Assembly: GCF_019711355.1 (NCBI RefSeq)
Contig: NZ_CP081297.1
Location: forward strand, 992,001-1,056,000
Length of the DNA: 64,000 nt
Source of the DNA: Qipengyuania psychrotolerans
GTDB taxonomy: Bacteria; Pseudomonadota; Alphaproteobacteria; Sphingomonadales; Sphingomonadaceae
Direction: 5' to 3'
Shown here: in pieces, positions 21,829-29,381 of the stretch
Layout: every line of letters starts with the position of its first letter
Numbering within the stretch: the stretch's first letter is position 1
Translations under genes and position numbers: made by a program
The notes under the pieces: model-generated
The model's input: only the letters and a program-made list of their open reading frames with translations
The model's database searches: none
Told to the model about the DNA's origin: nothing

Positions 21829-22617
21829 GTGGCAGCCGAACAGGCCAAAGTCGATCCGATGTACCAGTTCACCATCAAGCCGCTCGCCGGCACTGATGGC
21901 TGGGAAGTTGCGGGTTACAACATCGCTTTCACCAACAGCGCGTGGTGGATGCTCATCACTACGGTGGTGCTGTTTCTCTTCGTGCTTGGCGGCATGAGGC
22001 GCCAGCTGGTGCCCGGGCGCTGGCAGATGATGGTGGAAACTTTCACCGGCTTCATCGACGACATGCTCGAGGCGAACATTGGCAAAGCCGGGCGCAAATA
22101 CGTGCCCTATGTTTTCAGCCTCTTCATGTTCATTCTGTTTGCGAACCTCCTCGGCCTCCTGCCGCTGGGCATCGCAGGCGTGCATCCCTTTACCTTCACG
22201 AGCCACTTCACCGTCACCGGCGTGCTCGCGATTATCAGTTTCTCGATCGTCTTGCTGGTCGGCTTCTGGAAGCATGGCTTCCATTTCTTCAGCCTGTTCG
22301 TGCCGCAAGGCACGCCGCTGCCGATGATCCCGATCATCGCGCCGATCGAGTTCATCTCCTTCATGGTTCGTCCGTTCAGCCTGGCCCTGCGACTGTTTGT
22401 TGCAATGATGGCCGGCCACGTCCTGCTGGAAGTTCTCTCCAGCTTCGTGATTGACGGTGCCAATGCCGGTGTAGGCTTTGGCCTGCTTGTCGGCCTTCCA
22501 AGCTTTATCCTGATGATCGGTATCTGCGCGCTCGAACTGCTCGTTGCCGGTATCCAGGCCTACGTGTTCGCGTTGTTGACTGCACTTTATATCAACGACG
22601 CCGAAAACCTTCACTAA
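21829..22617 (+). CDS. atpB: ATP synthase F0 subunit a
   Basis: Subunit a forms the proton half-channels against the c-ring. About six membrane segments are visible, and the essential arginine is Arg188 in LALRLF (equivalent to Escherichia coli Arg210), with FISFMVRPFS before it and a C-terminal GIQAYVFALLTALYI. GTG 21829 was chosen (MAAEQAKVDPMYQF), the usual N-terminus in sphingomonads, giving 262 residues. ATG 21769 overlapping atpI would add 20 residues. It is followed by atpE after 40 bases. Confidence 0.95.
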   Translation: MAAEQAKVDPMYQFTIKPLAGTDGWEVAGYNIAFTNSAWWMLITTVVLFLFVLGGMRRQLVPGRWQMMVETFTGFIDDMLEANIGKAGRKYVPYVFSLFMFILFANLLGLLPLGIAGVHPFTFTSHFTVTGVLAIISFSIVLLVGFWKHGFHFFSLFVPQGTPLPMIPIIAPIEFISFMVRPFSLALRLFVAMMAGHVLLEVLSSFVIDGANAGVGFGLLVGLPSFILMIGICALELLVAGIQAYVFALLTALYINDAENLH

Positions 22618-22657
22618 GATCCTAATTTAACCAAAGTTTTTCCCAAAGGAGTTTGTC

Positions 22658-22885
22658 ATGGAACAAGAAGCTGCAAAGCTCATCGGTGCTGGTCTTGCTG
22701 CAATCGGTGCCGGTATGGCTGCGATCGGCGTTGGTAACGTCTTCGGTTCGTTCCTCGAAAGCGCGCTGCGCAATCCTGGCGCTGCCGACGGCCAGCAGGG
22801 CCGTCTGTTCATCGGCTTCGCCGCTGCCGAGCTTCTCGGCCTGCTGGCGTTCGTCGTTGCCATGATCCTGATCTTCGTCGCTTAA
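22658..22885 (+). CDS. atpE: ATP synthase F0 subunit c
   Basis: Subunit c forms the rotating proteolipid ring. The 75-residue product is a helical hairpin with a glycine-rich first helix (GAGLAAIGAGMAAIGVG), a polar loop with RNP, and the proton-carrying Glu58 in the second helix (AAAELLGLLAF). Residues for sodium binding typical of Na+ types are not evident, so a proton ring is likely. AAAGGAG precedes the ATG by about seven bases. A strong hairpin follows the stop, which fits the need for many more c copies than other F0 subunits. Confidence 0.97.
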   Translation: MEQEAAKLIGAGLAAIGAGMAAIGVGNVFGSFLESALRNPGAADGQQGRLFIGFAAAELLGLLAFVVAMILIFVA

Positions 22886-22903
22886 TCGACGACAATCGTG
22901 ATC

Positions 22904-22932
22904 GCACCGGTCGGGATATTCCCGGCCGGTGC
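22904..22932 (+). promoter_or_regulatory. Intra-operon hairpin between atpE and atpF'
   Basis: A 12-bp stem with one G-U pair (GCACCGGTCGGG at 22904-22915 with CCCGGCCGGTGC at 22921-22932) encloses an ATATT loop, 18 bases after the atpE stop and 35 bases before atpF'. There is no T-run beyond ATTGAATTT, so it is more likely an mRNA-stabilising or partial termination element than a full terminator. Confidence 0.75.
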
Positions 22933-22967
22933 ATTGAATTTCCCGTACCCGCTTTTCGAGAGCTGCA

Positions 22968-23462
22968 ATGCCACAGATAGCACAGCTTGCCGACACATGG
23001 TCCAGCCAGGTTTTCTGGTTGCTGGTGTTCTTCGGCATTACGTTCTTCGTCGTCGGCCGGACCATGGTTCCCAAGGTAATGGAAACCGTGTCCCAGCGCG
23101 ACAGCCAGATCGCTTCGGACCTCGCCGCTGCCAAGGCATCGCGCGATGCAGCCGACGAACAGGAAGAAGCGTGGCGTGTGCGTGAGAACGAGAACCGTGC
23201 TGCCGCACAGGCAATCGTTGCCAAGGCCAAGGACGAGGCTGCTGCCAAGTCCGACAAGAAGCTAAAGGCTGCACAGGCACGGATCGACAAGAAGCTCGCC
23301 GACGCGGAAGCCCGCATCGACGAGGCTCGCAGCGAAGCGTTGACCGAAGTTGAAAACGTTGCTGTCGAGGCGGCGCAGGACATCGTAAAAACGCTTGCCG
23401 GCGTCACTGTAACCAAGCCCGCCGCCAGCAAAGCGGTCAAGGAGGCGATGGCCAATGGCTAA
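22968..23462 (+). CDS. atpF': ATP synthase F0 subunit b' (second peripheral-stalk subunit)
   Basis: Subunit b' pairs with b to make the heterodimeric peripheral stalk found in photosynthetic bacteria and alphaproteobacteria. The 164-residue product has one N-terminal membrane helix (about 14-32, VFWLLVFFGITFFVVGR) followed by a long Ala/Glu/Lys-rich coiled coil. It is first of the two b-type genes, which is the usual b' position, and overlaps atpF by eight bases. The split between b' and b was made from this order and from the shorter N-terminus. Confidence 0.92.
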   Translation: MPQIAQLADTWSSQVFWLLVFFGITFFVVGRTMVPKVMETVSQRDSQIASDLAAAKASRDAADEQEEAWRVRENENRAAAQAIVAKAKDEAAAKSDKKLKAAQARIDKKLADAEARIDEARSEALTEVENVAVEAAQDIVKTLAGVTVTKPAASKAVKEAMANG

Positions 23463-24027
23463 TACCCAACTGCCAGAAGTGTTCGCCACCGAAGCGGCTC
23501 AGGTAAATACCGAAGTCGATGCCGGTGCAGGCAAACATGTCGAACCCGAACTGTTGGGCCTGGCGCCTTACCAGTGGGTCTCGATCTCGATGCTGGTTCT
23601 GCTGGCTATCGCTTTCCTGGGCGCGAAGGTTCACAAGACGATCGCCGCCGGTCTCGACAGCAAGATCGCAGCGATCAAGCAGCAGCTCGACGAAGCGAAG
23701 CAGCTCCGGGCCGAGGCCGAGGCTCTTCGTCAAGAGTATGCTGACAAGATTGCTGGCGCCGAAAAGGACGCGGAAGCCATGCTGGAAAATGCCCAGCATG
23801 AAGCGGACGCTTTGCTCGTAAAGGCGGAAGCCGACAGCAAGGCGATGGTCGAGCGTCGTAAGCGTATGGCGGAAGACAAGATCTCCGCAGCGGAACGTGA
23901 AGCCATTGATGATGTGCGTAATCGCGCTGCGATGGCCGCGACTTCGGCCAGCCGCAAGCTGATCGCAGAAAAGCATGACGCTGCTGCTGATCGTGCACTG
24001 GCTGACAAGGTGATCGCCGACATCTAA
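23455..24027 (+). CDS. atpF: ATP synthase F0 subunit b
   Basis: This 190-residue subunit has a roughly 40-residue polar N-terminal extension, one membrane helix (about 42-60, VSISMLVLLAIAFLGAKV) and a long charged coiled coil to the C-terminus. It makes the peripheral stalk with b'. It overlaps b' by eight bases and is followed by a terminator, so it ends the operon. No F1 genes (atpHAGDC) are in the window; the separate F0 and F1 operons are normal in alphaproteobacteria. Confidence 0.93.
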   Translation: MANTQLPEVFATEAAQVNTEVDAGAGKHVEPELLGLAPYQWVSISMLVLLAIAFLGAKVHKTIAAGLDSKIAAIKQQLDEAKQLRAEAEALRQEYADKIAGAEKDAEAMLENAQHEADALLVKAEADSKAMVERRKRMAEDKISAAEREAIDDVRNRAAMAATSASRKLIAEKHDAAADRALADKVIADI

Positions 24028-24054
24028 GCGGCAATAACTAATCGAAATTTATAG

Positions 24055-24091
24055 AAGCGCGCGCTGCCTGTGGGTATCGCGCGCTTTTTTC
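24055..24091 (+). terminator. Intrinsic terminator of the F0 operon
   Basis: AAGCGCGCG (24055-24063) pairs with CGCGCGCTT (24078-24086) around a 14-base loop, followed by TTTTTT and CTTTCC. It lies 28 bases after the atpF stop. Confidence 0.9.
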
Positions 24092-24146
24092 TTTCCATAG
24101 TTCGATTTCTCGCTATTGCGAGGCGTTATCAAAAAAGAGGCTCCAC

Positions 24147-24707
24147 GTGAATCGCGCAACCCTGACCAAACTCCACCTAATAGCAGCCGCCTTCATGTTT
24201 CCTGCGGTGCTGATGTTCCTGATTACTGGCGCTCTCTACACTTGGGGCAACAAGGGCGAATGGCGCGAGGACACCGTGATGGTGACCCTCGAGCAACCGA
24301 TAGCGCAGGCAGACGAAGCGGCACTTAGGGGCATAGCTATCGAAGCGCTCGCGCAAAGGGGCCTGCCAGCACCGAGCGGGTCAGCGAGCGTAAGCGGCGA
24401 AGGCGATGATATCTCGCTCGCGTGGACCGGCGCGCGCAGCGAGGCATCTGTCACGGCGACTGAAGATCCGATGGTGGCCGAAGTTGCAATCAAGGAAGCG
24501 ACCTTCCACCGCTGGTTGGTCCAGCTTCACAAGGCAAAGGGCAGCACAGTCTTCAAGGTCTATGCAACACTGCTCGCGGTTGTCCTGTTCATGCTTGTTC
24601 TCAGCGGTTTAATCATGGGCCTTCAGGTCAAGGCGTTCCGCAAGCTGACTATCGGGTCGAGCATTGTCGGGCTTGCTGCATTCGCTGGATTTGTTGCCTT
24701 GGGCTGA
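24147..24707 (+). CDS. PepSY-like three-helix membrane protein
   Basis: The 186-residue product begins with a membrane helix (about 10-30, with the TKLHLIAAAFMFPA pattern), has a periplasmic domain of about 110 residues, then LHKAKGSTVFKVYATLLAVVLFMLVLSGLIM and a third helix. The HRWLVQLHKAKG segment next to a helix resembles PepSY-associated transmembrane proteins, many of which accompany iron uptake, but this is much shorter than the usual 350-450 residues. The start is GTG 24147, with AAAAGAGG six bases upstream. It converges with the MDR reductase gene. No iron-related neighbour is visible, so the role is open. Confidence 0.7.
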   Translation: MNRATLTKLHLIAAAFMFPAVLMFLITGALYTWGNKGEWREDTVMVTLEQPIAQADEAALRGIAIEALAQRGLPAPSGSASVSGEGDDISLAWTGARSEASVTATEDPMVAEVAIKEATFHRWLVQLHKAKGSTVFKVYATLLAVVLFMLVLSGLIMGLQVKAFRKLTIGSSIVGLAAFAGFVALG

Positions 24708-24711
24708 GGCT

Positions 24712-25686
24712 TCAGGGCGTCAGCACGATTTTTCCGATGATCTCGCCCCTGTCCATCGCTTCGAACGCCTCTCTCCATTTGGCGAGGGGCAGCGTGCTAT
24801 CGATGTGAGGTGTAATTTTCCTATCGTTTGCCAGTGCGTCCAGGGTTTCAGCAATCCGTTTACCGCGTTCAGGAAAACGTCGAGCGTACTCACCTGCTCG
24901 GACTCCCACGACGGAAAAACCCTTGATCAGCGGGATATTGACTGCAATTTCCGGAATGCGTCCCGCTACAAATCCCACGACGAGCAGCTTGCCTCCGAAT
25001 GTTACGCAGCGTGTGCTCTCGTCGAACACGTCTCCGCCAACCGGATCGAAAACCAGGTCGCACAGGCGGCCATCTGTCAAATCAGCGATTTCGTCGCGGA
25101 ACCGTCCGGTATTCAAGATTGCCGCGTCGGGCCTCGCAGCGCGTTTGAGCGCTTCCAGCTTGTCAGCCCTGTGGGTTGCCGCGATCACTCGCGCGCCCAG
25201 CGCCTTCGCCAGATCGCAGGCGGCGAGGCCTACTCCGCCGCTCGCGCCGTGTATCAGGACAGTCTGCCCGGGCTCCAGACCGCCTAGTTCGACCAGTGCG
25301 ACATAGGCTGTGTGATAGGCGGCGCCCATTGCCGCCGCTTCTTCGTAGCTTAGGGTTTCGGGCACAGTGCGCAGTGACTGTGCGGGAAGGGCGATGAACT
25401 CGGCAAAGGCACCGGTTTTTGCACCGCCCATTACCCGCTCGCCTTTCGAAAATTCGCATCCTGCCGATGCTTCGATGACTTCACCGCTCATCTCCAGCCC
25501 GCTCACGAAGGGGAGCGCTGGCTTGAACTGGTATTCTCCGCGCGTCATCAAGAGGTCTGGATAGTTGAGCGAGGCCGCCCGGACACGGACCAGAACGTCG
25601 CCTTCAAGCGGTTGAGGTTTGGGCAGGTCCTCCAGAGCTGCGCCTGACAGGTCGTCTGACAGCATCCGAACCGTGAGCGCCTTCAT
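24712..25686 (-). CDS. NADPH:quinone reductase-like MDR oxidoreductase
   Basis: This is a medium-chain dehydrogenase/reductase without zinc ligands, of the quinone reductase (QOR) type. The 324-residue protein has the N-terminal GroES-like part (RVRAASLNYPDLLMTRGEY), the cofactor motif HGASGGVGLAA in the Rossmann domain, and DLVFDPVGGDVF. Members reduce quinones or enoyl compounds with NADPH, but the substrate here is unknown. It is encoded five bases after gloB on the minus strand, so the two are likely cotranscribed. One can imagine a joint role in handling electrophiles, without direct evidence. Confidence 0.9.
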   Translation of the reverse strand: MKALTVRMLSDDLSGAALEDLPKPQPLEGDVLVRVRAASLNYPDLLMTRGEYQFKPALPFVSGLEMSGEVIEASAGCEFSKGERVMGGAKTGAFAEFIALPAQSLRTVPETLSYEEAAAMGAAYHTAYVALVELGGLEPGQTVLIHGASGGVGLAACDLAKALGARVIAATHRADKLEALKRAARPDAAILNTGRFRDEIADLTDGRLCDLVFDPVGGDVFDESTRCVTFGGKLLVVGFVAGRIPEIAVNIPLIKGFSVVGVRAGEYARRFPERGKRIAETLDALANDRKITPHIDSTLPLAKWREAFEAMDRGEIIGKIVLTP

Positions 25687-25691
25687 TGTAA

Positions 25692-26447
25692 TCAGAACGC
25701 ATCCTTGGCCGCTCGGAGCGCGGCAAAGGTCTCTGCCGGTGAGCTGCCGCCCCAGCGGTCCCGCAAATCGGCGTTGTCGGCGCGGAGGAAAGGGTTTGTC
25801 GCAAGTTCGCGGGAGAGCAGGGTGGGCACTGTCGGTTCGCCCTTCGCACGCTTTTCCTCCACGCGCGCTGCATAGAGTCGCAGTTCGGCATTGTCCGGAT
25901 CGGCATGGAGCGCAAACTTCGCATTTGCCGCCGTGTATTCGTGCGCGCAGAACAATTGGGTGTTTGCGGGCAATTGGCGGATACGGTCGAGGCTGTTCCA
26001 GAACTGATGTGGTTCGCCTTCGAACATTCTCCCGCAGCCGAGTGCGAATACGCTGTCACCGACGAATGCGATGTCGGCCTTGGGAAGATGATAGGCGATA
26101 TGCCCGTTGGTGTGACCGGAGACGTCGATCACCCGTGCTTGCCAATCGCCCAGTGCGACGGTGTCGCCATTGCCCACTACGCGGTCGATGGGGGAAAGCT
26201 TCTCCACCTCTTGCGGGGCGATGATCGCGGCGCCAGTCGCTTCGACAATCACCTTGTTCCCGCCGGCATGGTCCGGATGCCAATGGGTGTTCCAGATCTG
26301 GGTAATCGTCCAGCCCTTGAGCGAGGCCTGCTTGAGGTATTCGGCACCGTCGGGCGTATCGATTGCGGCGGTCTCTTTGCTATCCGGATCATGGACCAGG
26401 AAGCCGTAGTTATCGGACAGGCAAGGGAACTGGTGGACTTCAAGCAT
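25692..26447 (-). CDS. gloB: Hydroxyacylglutathione hydrolase (glyoxalase II)
   Basis: GloB hydrolyses S-D-lactoylglutathione to glutathione and D-lactate, completing methylglyoxal detoxification. The 251-residue product has the metallo-beta-lactamase zinc motif THWHPDH with His55, His57, Asp59 and His60, then SGHTNGH, FVGDSVF with the bridging aspartate, and AHEYTAANAKF near the C-terminal domain; that last motif belongs to the glyoxalase II family specifically. The length is typical. It lies downstream of the rpsA terminator. Confidence 0.95.
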   Translation of the reverse strand: MLEVHQFPCLSDNYGFLVHDPDSKETAAIDTPDGAEYLKQASLKGWTITQIWNTHWHPDHAGGNKVIVEATGAAIIAPQEVEKLSPIDRVVGNGDTVALGDWQARVIDVSGHTNGHIAYHLPKADIAFVGDSVFALGCGRMFEGEPHQFWNSLDRIRQLPANTQLFCAHEYTAANAKFALHADPDNAELRLYAARVEEKRAKGEPTVPTLLSRELATNPFLRADNADLRDRWGGSSPAETFAALRAAKDAF

Positions 26448-26512
26448 GGTGGTCGGGCTGCCCTATCGCTTTCGGAAACTCAACGCGCAGCCTAACCTTG
26501 ATCCGGCGCATA

Positions 26513-26551
26513 AGAAAGGCCCGCCTGCCGGTATGGCAAGCGGGCCTTTCT
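26513..26551 (-). terminator. Intrinsic terminator of rpsA
   Basis: AGAAAGGCCCGC (26513-26524) pairs perfectly with GCGGGCCTTTCT (26540-26551), with an inner TGCC/GGCA pairing. Read on the minus strand the stem is followed by TATGCG, with the T-rich part inside the stem end. It lies 29 bases after the rpsA stop and before gloB. Confidence 0.82.
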
Positions 26552-26579
26552 GCGTACCCGAAGGAGCTCGTTTTCGAGC

Positions 26580-28283
26580 TTAGTCTTCCTTCTTCTTCAG
26601 CGCTTCGCCGAGGATGTCGCCAAGCGACGCACCCGAATCCGACGAACCGAACTGCTGAACTGCTTCCTTCTCTTCGGCGATCTGACGCGCCTTGATCGAG
26701 AAGGTAGGCTTCTTCGAACGGTCGAAACCAGTGACCATCGCATCGATTTTCGCACCCGGCTGGAAGCGATCGGGACGCTGCTCGTCACGATCACGGCCGA
26801 GGTCCGAACGCTTGACGAAGCCAGTTGCGCCATCTTCGCCGACCTGAACTTCGAGGCCGCCATCGCGGACTTCGAGGACGGTGACAGTGACAACCTGGTT
26901 CTTGCGGAGCGAGCTGCCTGCGCCAGCTTCGGTCGGAGCACCCTTTTCGAGCTGCTTCATGCCGAGGCTGATGCGTTCCTTCTCGACGTCGACGTCGAGA
27001 ACGACTGCTTCGACTTCTTCACCCTTACGGTGAAGGGCGAGAGCGTCTTCACCCGAGATGCCCCATGCGATGTCGGACATGTGGACCATGCCGTCGACGT
27101 CGCCCGGAAGGCCGATGAACAGACCGAATTCGGTCGCGTTCTTGACTTCGCCCTGGACCTTGGCACCGACGGGGTTCGCATCTGCGAATTCTTCCCACGG
27201 ATTGCGCTGGGCCTGCTTGAGGCCAAGCGAAATGCGGCGCTTTTCGCTGTCCACTTCGAGGACCATGACTTCGACTTCCTGCGAAGTCGAGACGATCTTG
27301 CCCGGGTGAACGTTCTTCTTGGTCCAGCTCATTTCCGAAACGTGGACCAGGCCTTCGATGCCCGGCTCGATTTCGACGAATGCGCCATATTCGGTGATGT
27401 TGGTGACGGTGCCCGTCATCTTCATGCCGACGGGGTACTTGGCTGCGACACCATCCCACGGATCCGATTCCAGCTGCTTCATGCCGAGGCTGATGCGCTG
27501 GGTATCTTCGTTGATGCGGATGATCTGAACGGTCACGGTCTGGCCGATTTCGATCATCTCGCTGGGGTGGTTGACGCGCTTGTAGCTCATGTCGGTGACA
27601 TGGAGCAGGCCGTCGATACCGCCGAGGTCGACGAACGCACCGTAATCGGTGATGTTCTTCACGACGCCGTCGATAACCTGGTTTTCGGCCAGGTCGTTGA
27701 TCAGTTCGCTGCGCTGTTCCGCGCGGGTCTCTTCGAGAACCGCACGACGCGAAACAACGATGTTACCACGGCGGCGATCCATCTTCAGGATCTGGAACGG
27801 CTGCGGCATGTCCATCAGCGGCGTGACATCGCGCACGGGGCGGATGTCGACCTGGCTGCCGGGGAGGAATGCAACGGCGCCGTCGAGATCGACAGTGAAA
27901 CCGCCCTTGACGCGGCCGAAGATACGGCCGTCGACGCGCTTGCCTTCACCGAATTCGCTTTCGAGCTTGTCCCAGGCGGCTTCGCGGCGTGCGCGGTCGC
28001 GGCTGAGCATTGCTTCGCCATCAGCGTTTTCGATGCGGTCGACGAAAACTTCGACTTCCGAACCTACTTTGAGGCCGTGATCGTCTTCGTTGCGCATGAA
28101 TTCTTTGAGGTCGACGCGGCCTTCGCTCTTCAGGCCGACATCGATGTGCGCCATGCCGTTTTCGATGGCTGTGACGGTGCCCTTAACTACGCGGCCTTCG
28201 AAGCCGCCGTCGTCGGCGCCACCGAGCTGCTCGTTGAGCATTGCCGCGAAATCGTCGCGGGTGGGGTTGGCTGAGGTTGCCAT
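26580..28283 (-). CDS. rpsA: 30S ribosomal protein S1 (bS1)
   Basis: S1 binds mRNA and helps load it on the 30S subunit. The 567-residue protein contains six S1/OB-fold repeats, visible as repeated GxVxxITEYGAFVxxxxxxxGLVHVSEMSW-like blocks, the third to sixth being the best conserved. The C-terminus is Lys/Glu-rich (LKKKED). Upstream, on the minus strand, lies a 220-base noncoding leader and promoter region before cmk, which is divided from rpsA although the two are often adjacent. I could not place a promoter there with confidence. Confidence 0.97.
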   Translation of the reverse strand: MATSANPTRDDFAAMLNEQLGGADDGGFEGRVVKGTVTAIENGMAHIDVGLKSEGRVDLKEFMRNEDDHGLKVGSEVEVFVDRIENADGEAMLSRDRARREAAWDKLESEFGEGKRVDGRIFGRVKGGFTVDLDGAVAFLPGSQVDIRPVRDVTPLMDMPQPFQILKMDRRRGNIVVSRRAVLEETRAEQRSELINDLAENQVIDGVVKNITDYGAFVDLGGIDGLLHVTDMSYKRVNHPSEMIEIGQTVTVQIIRINEDTQRISLGMKQLESDPWDGVAAKYPVGMKMTGTVTNITEYGAFVEIEPGIEGLVHVSEMSWTKKNVHPGKIVSTSQEVEVMVLEVDSEKRRISLGLKQAQRNPWEEFADANPVGAKVQGEVKNATEFGLFIGLPGDVDGMVHMSDIAWGISGEDALALHRKGEEVEAVVLDVDVEKERISLGMKQLEKGAPTEAGAGSSLRKNQVVTVTVLEVRDGGLEVQVGEDGATGFVKRSDLGRDRDEQRPDRFQPGAKIDAMVTGFDRSKKPTFSIKARQIAEEKEAVQQFGSSDSGASLGDILGEALKKKED

Positions 28284-28503
28284 GTGTGAGTAGTCCTAAC
28301 TTACGTTTTGCTACCGGCCACCGGTTTTCCCGGGGTCTATCCCGTCTCCGAACACTATTGTCCGGGCCAACGGGGCAAGAGGGCCGTCGTCTCCGCAGCG
28401 CCGGATGCGGCTGCGAAGGTCCTTCCAATCCAACAGATTGCGAGAACGGGCGCGCGACTAGGCGAATGGCCGCCTAAAAGCAAGGGAAATGCGGCGTAGC
28501 GCC

Positions 28504-29127
28504 CTAGGCTGGGGTCGCAGTATTCACGGCTTCGATCGCCGCGGTGATTGCTTCGTCCCGGTCCAGATGGCTTGTGTCGATCACGAAGGCATCTCCTGCG
28601 GGAACCAGCGGGGCAACCGAGCGGCTGCGATCACGATCGTCACGTCGGCGCAGATCGTCCTGAATTTCCAGCAAGGTTACGCCTGCGCCGCGTTCGCGCA
28701 TTTCGAGAAACCGGCGGCGTGCGCGGGCTTCTACGCTGGCGGTAACGAACAGTTTGGCCTCGGCCTCGGGCGCGATGACCGTGCCAATGTCCCGGCCATC
28801 AAGAACTGCGCCGCCCGGCTGCGTGGCAAATGCACGCTGGCGTTCGAATAATGCCTCGCGCACTGATGGGTGGACCGAAACCCGGCTTGCCAGGCCGCCC
28901 GTCTCTTCGTCACGCAAATGCGGATCGTCGAGCAGTTCGTCAGGAAAGCTCACCGCAGCAAGTGCATCGCGGCTGTCATCGGGATTTCCGCCATTGAGGA
29001 AAACTTGTCGTCCGACTGCGCGATACAGCAGTCCGGTATCGAGATGCGGCAGGCCAAAATGCTCGGCCAACGCTTTCGCAATGGTGCCCTTGCCCGAGGC
29101 AGTCGGTCCGTCGACAGCGATAATCAT
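28504..29127 (-). CDS. cmk: Cytidylate kinase
   Basis: Cmk phosphorylates CMP and dCMP. The P-loop GPTASGKGT lies at residues 7-15, LDTGLLYRAVG follows, and GRDIGTVI is the nucleotide-monophosphate-binding segment; the length of 207 residues is slightly below the usual 220-230. The ATG overlaps the stop of the small membrane-protein gene by four bases. The order aroA, cmk, rpsA on one strand is a common proteobacterial arrangement. Confidence 0.96.
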   Translation of the reverse strand: MIIAVDGPTASGKGTIAKALAEHFGLPHLDTGLLYRAVGRQVFLNGGNPDDSRDALAAVSFPDELLDDPHLRDEETGGLASRVSVHPSVREALFERQRAFATQPGGAVLDGRDIGTVIAPEAEAKLFVTASVEARARRRFLEMRERGAGVTLLEIQDDLRRRDDRDRSRSVAPLVPAGDAFVIDTSHLDRDEAITAAIEAVNTATPA

Positions 29128-29381
29128 CCGTTCTTCCTGCGCCCGCGCAGGGCCTTGGCCAACCCCCAGATGGCAATTGCTGCCCAGAAACCTTCAAGAA
29201 CGAGGCTCGGCCAATTGGTGTGCACGACCAGTGAAACGGTCAGCAGCGCCGCTCCGGTCAAATTGGTGCCGTGGAGGATGAAGGGGTTGGGATTATCCTC
29301 GTAGGTCAGATAGGCATATGCACCGATAATACAGGCGGTGCCGACAAAGCCGACCATTGATGCCCAATCAAGATCCATCAT
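29124..29381 (-). CDS. CBU_0592-like small membrane protein
   Basis: This is an 85-residue protein with three hydrophobic segments (about 9-25, 40-55 and 58-78). The pattern NLTGAALLTVSLVVHTNWPSL followed by LEGFWAAIAIWGL matches the CBU_0592-like family, which has no known function. It is tightly coupled: its ATG overlaps the aroA stop by four bases and its stop overlaps the cmk start by four bases. That makes it a real gene and a link between the two metabolic genes, but nothing in the sequence gives its role. Confidence 0.82.
   Translation of the reverse strand: MMDLDWASMVGFVGTACIIGAYAYLTYEDNPNPFILHGTNLTGAALLTVSLVVHTNWPSLVLEGFWAAIAIWGLAKALRGRRKNG

Noticed and set aside
27030..28274. 414-codon open frame on the plus strand
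   Set aside because: It lies antisense to rpsA and its translation is a complement-type shadow of the S1 repeats; rpsA is certain.
28284..28503. Riboswitch or known leader motif upstream of rpsA
   Set aside because: The stretch is GC-rich with possible stems, but no recognised motif or convincing terminator/antiterminator pair.
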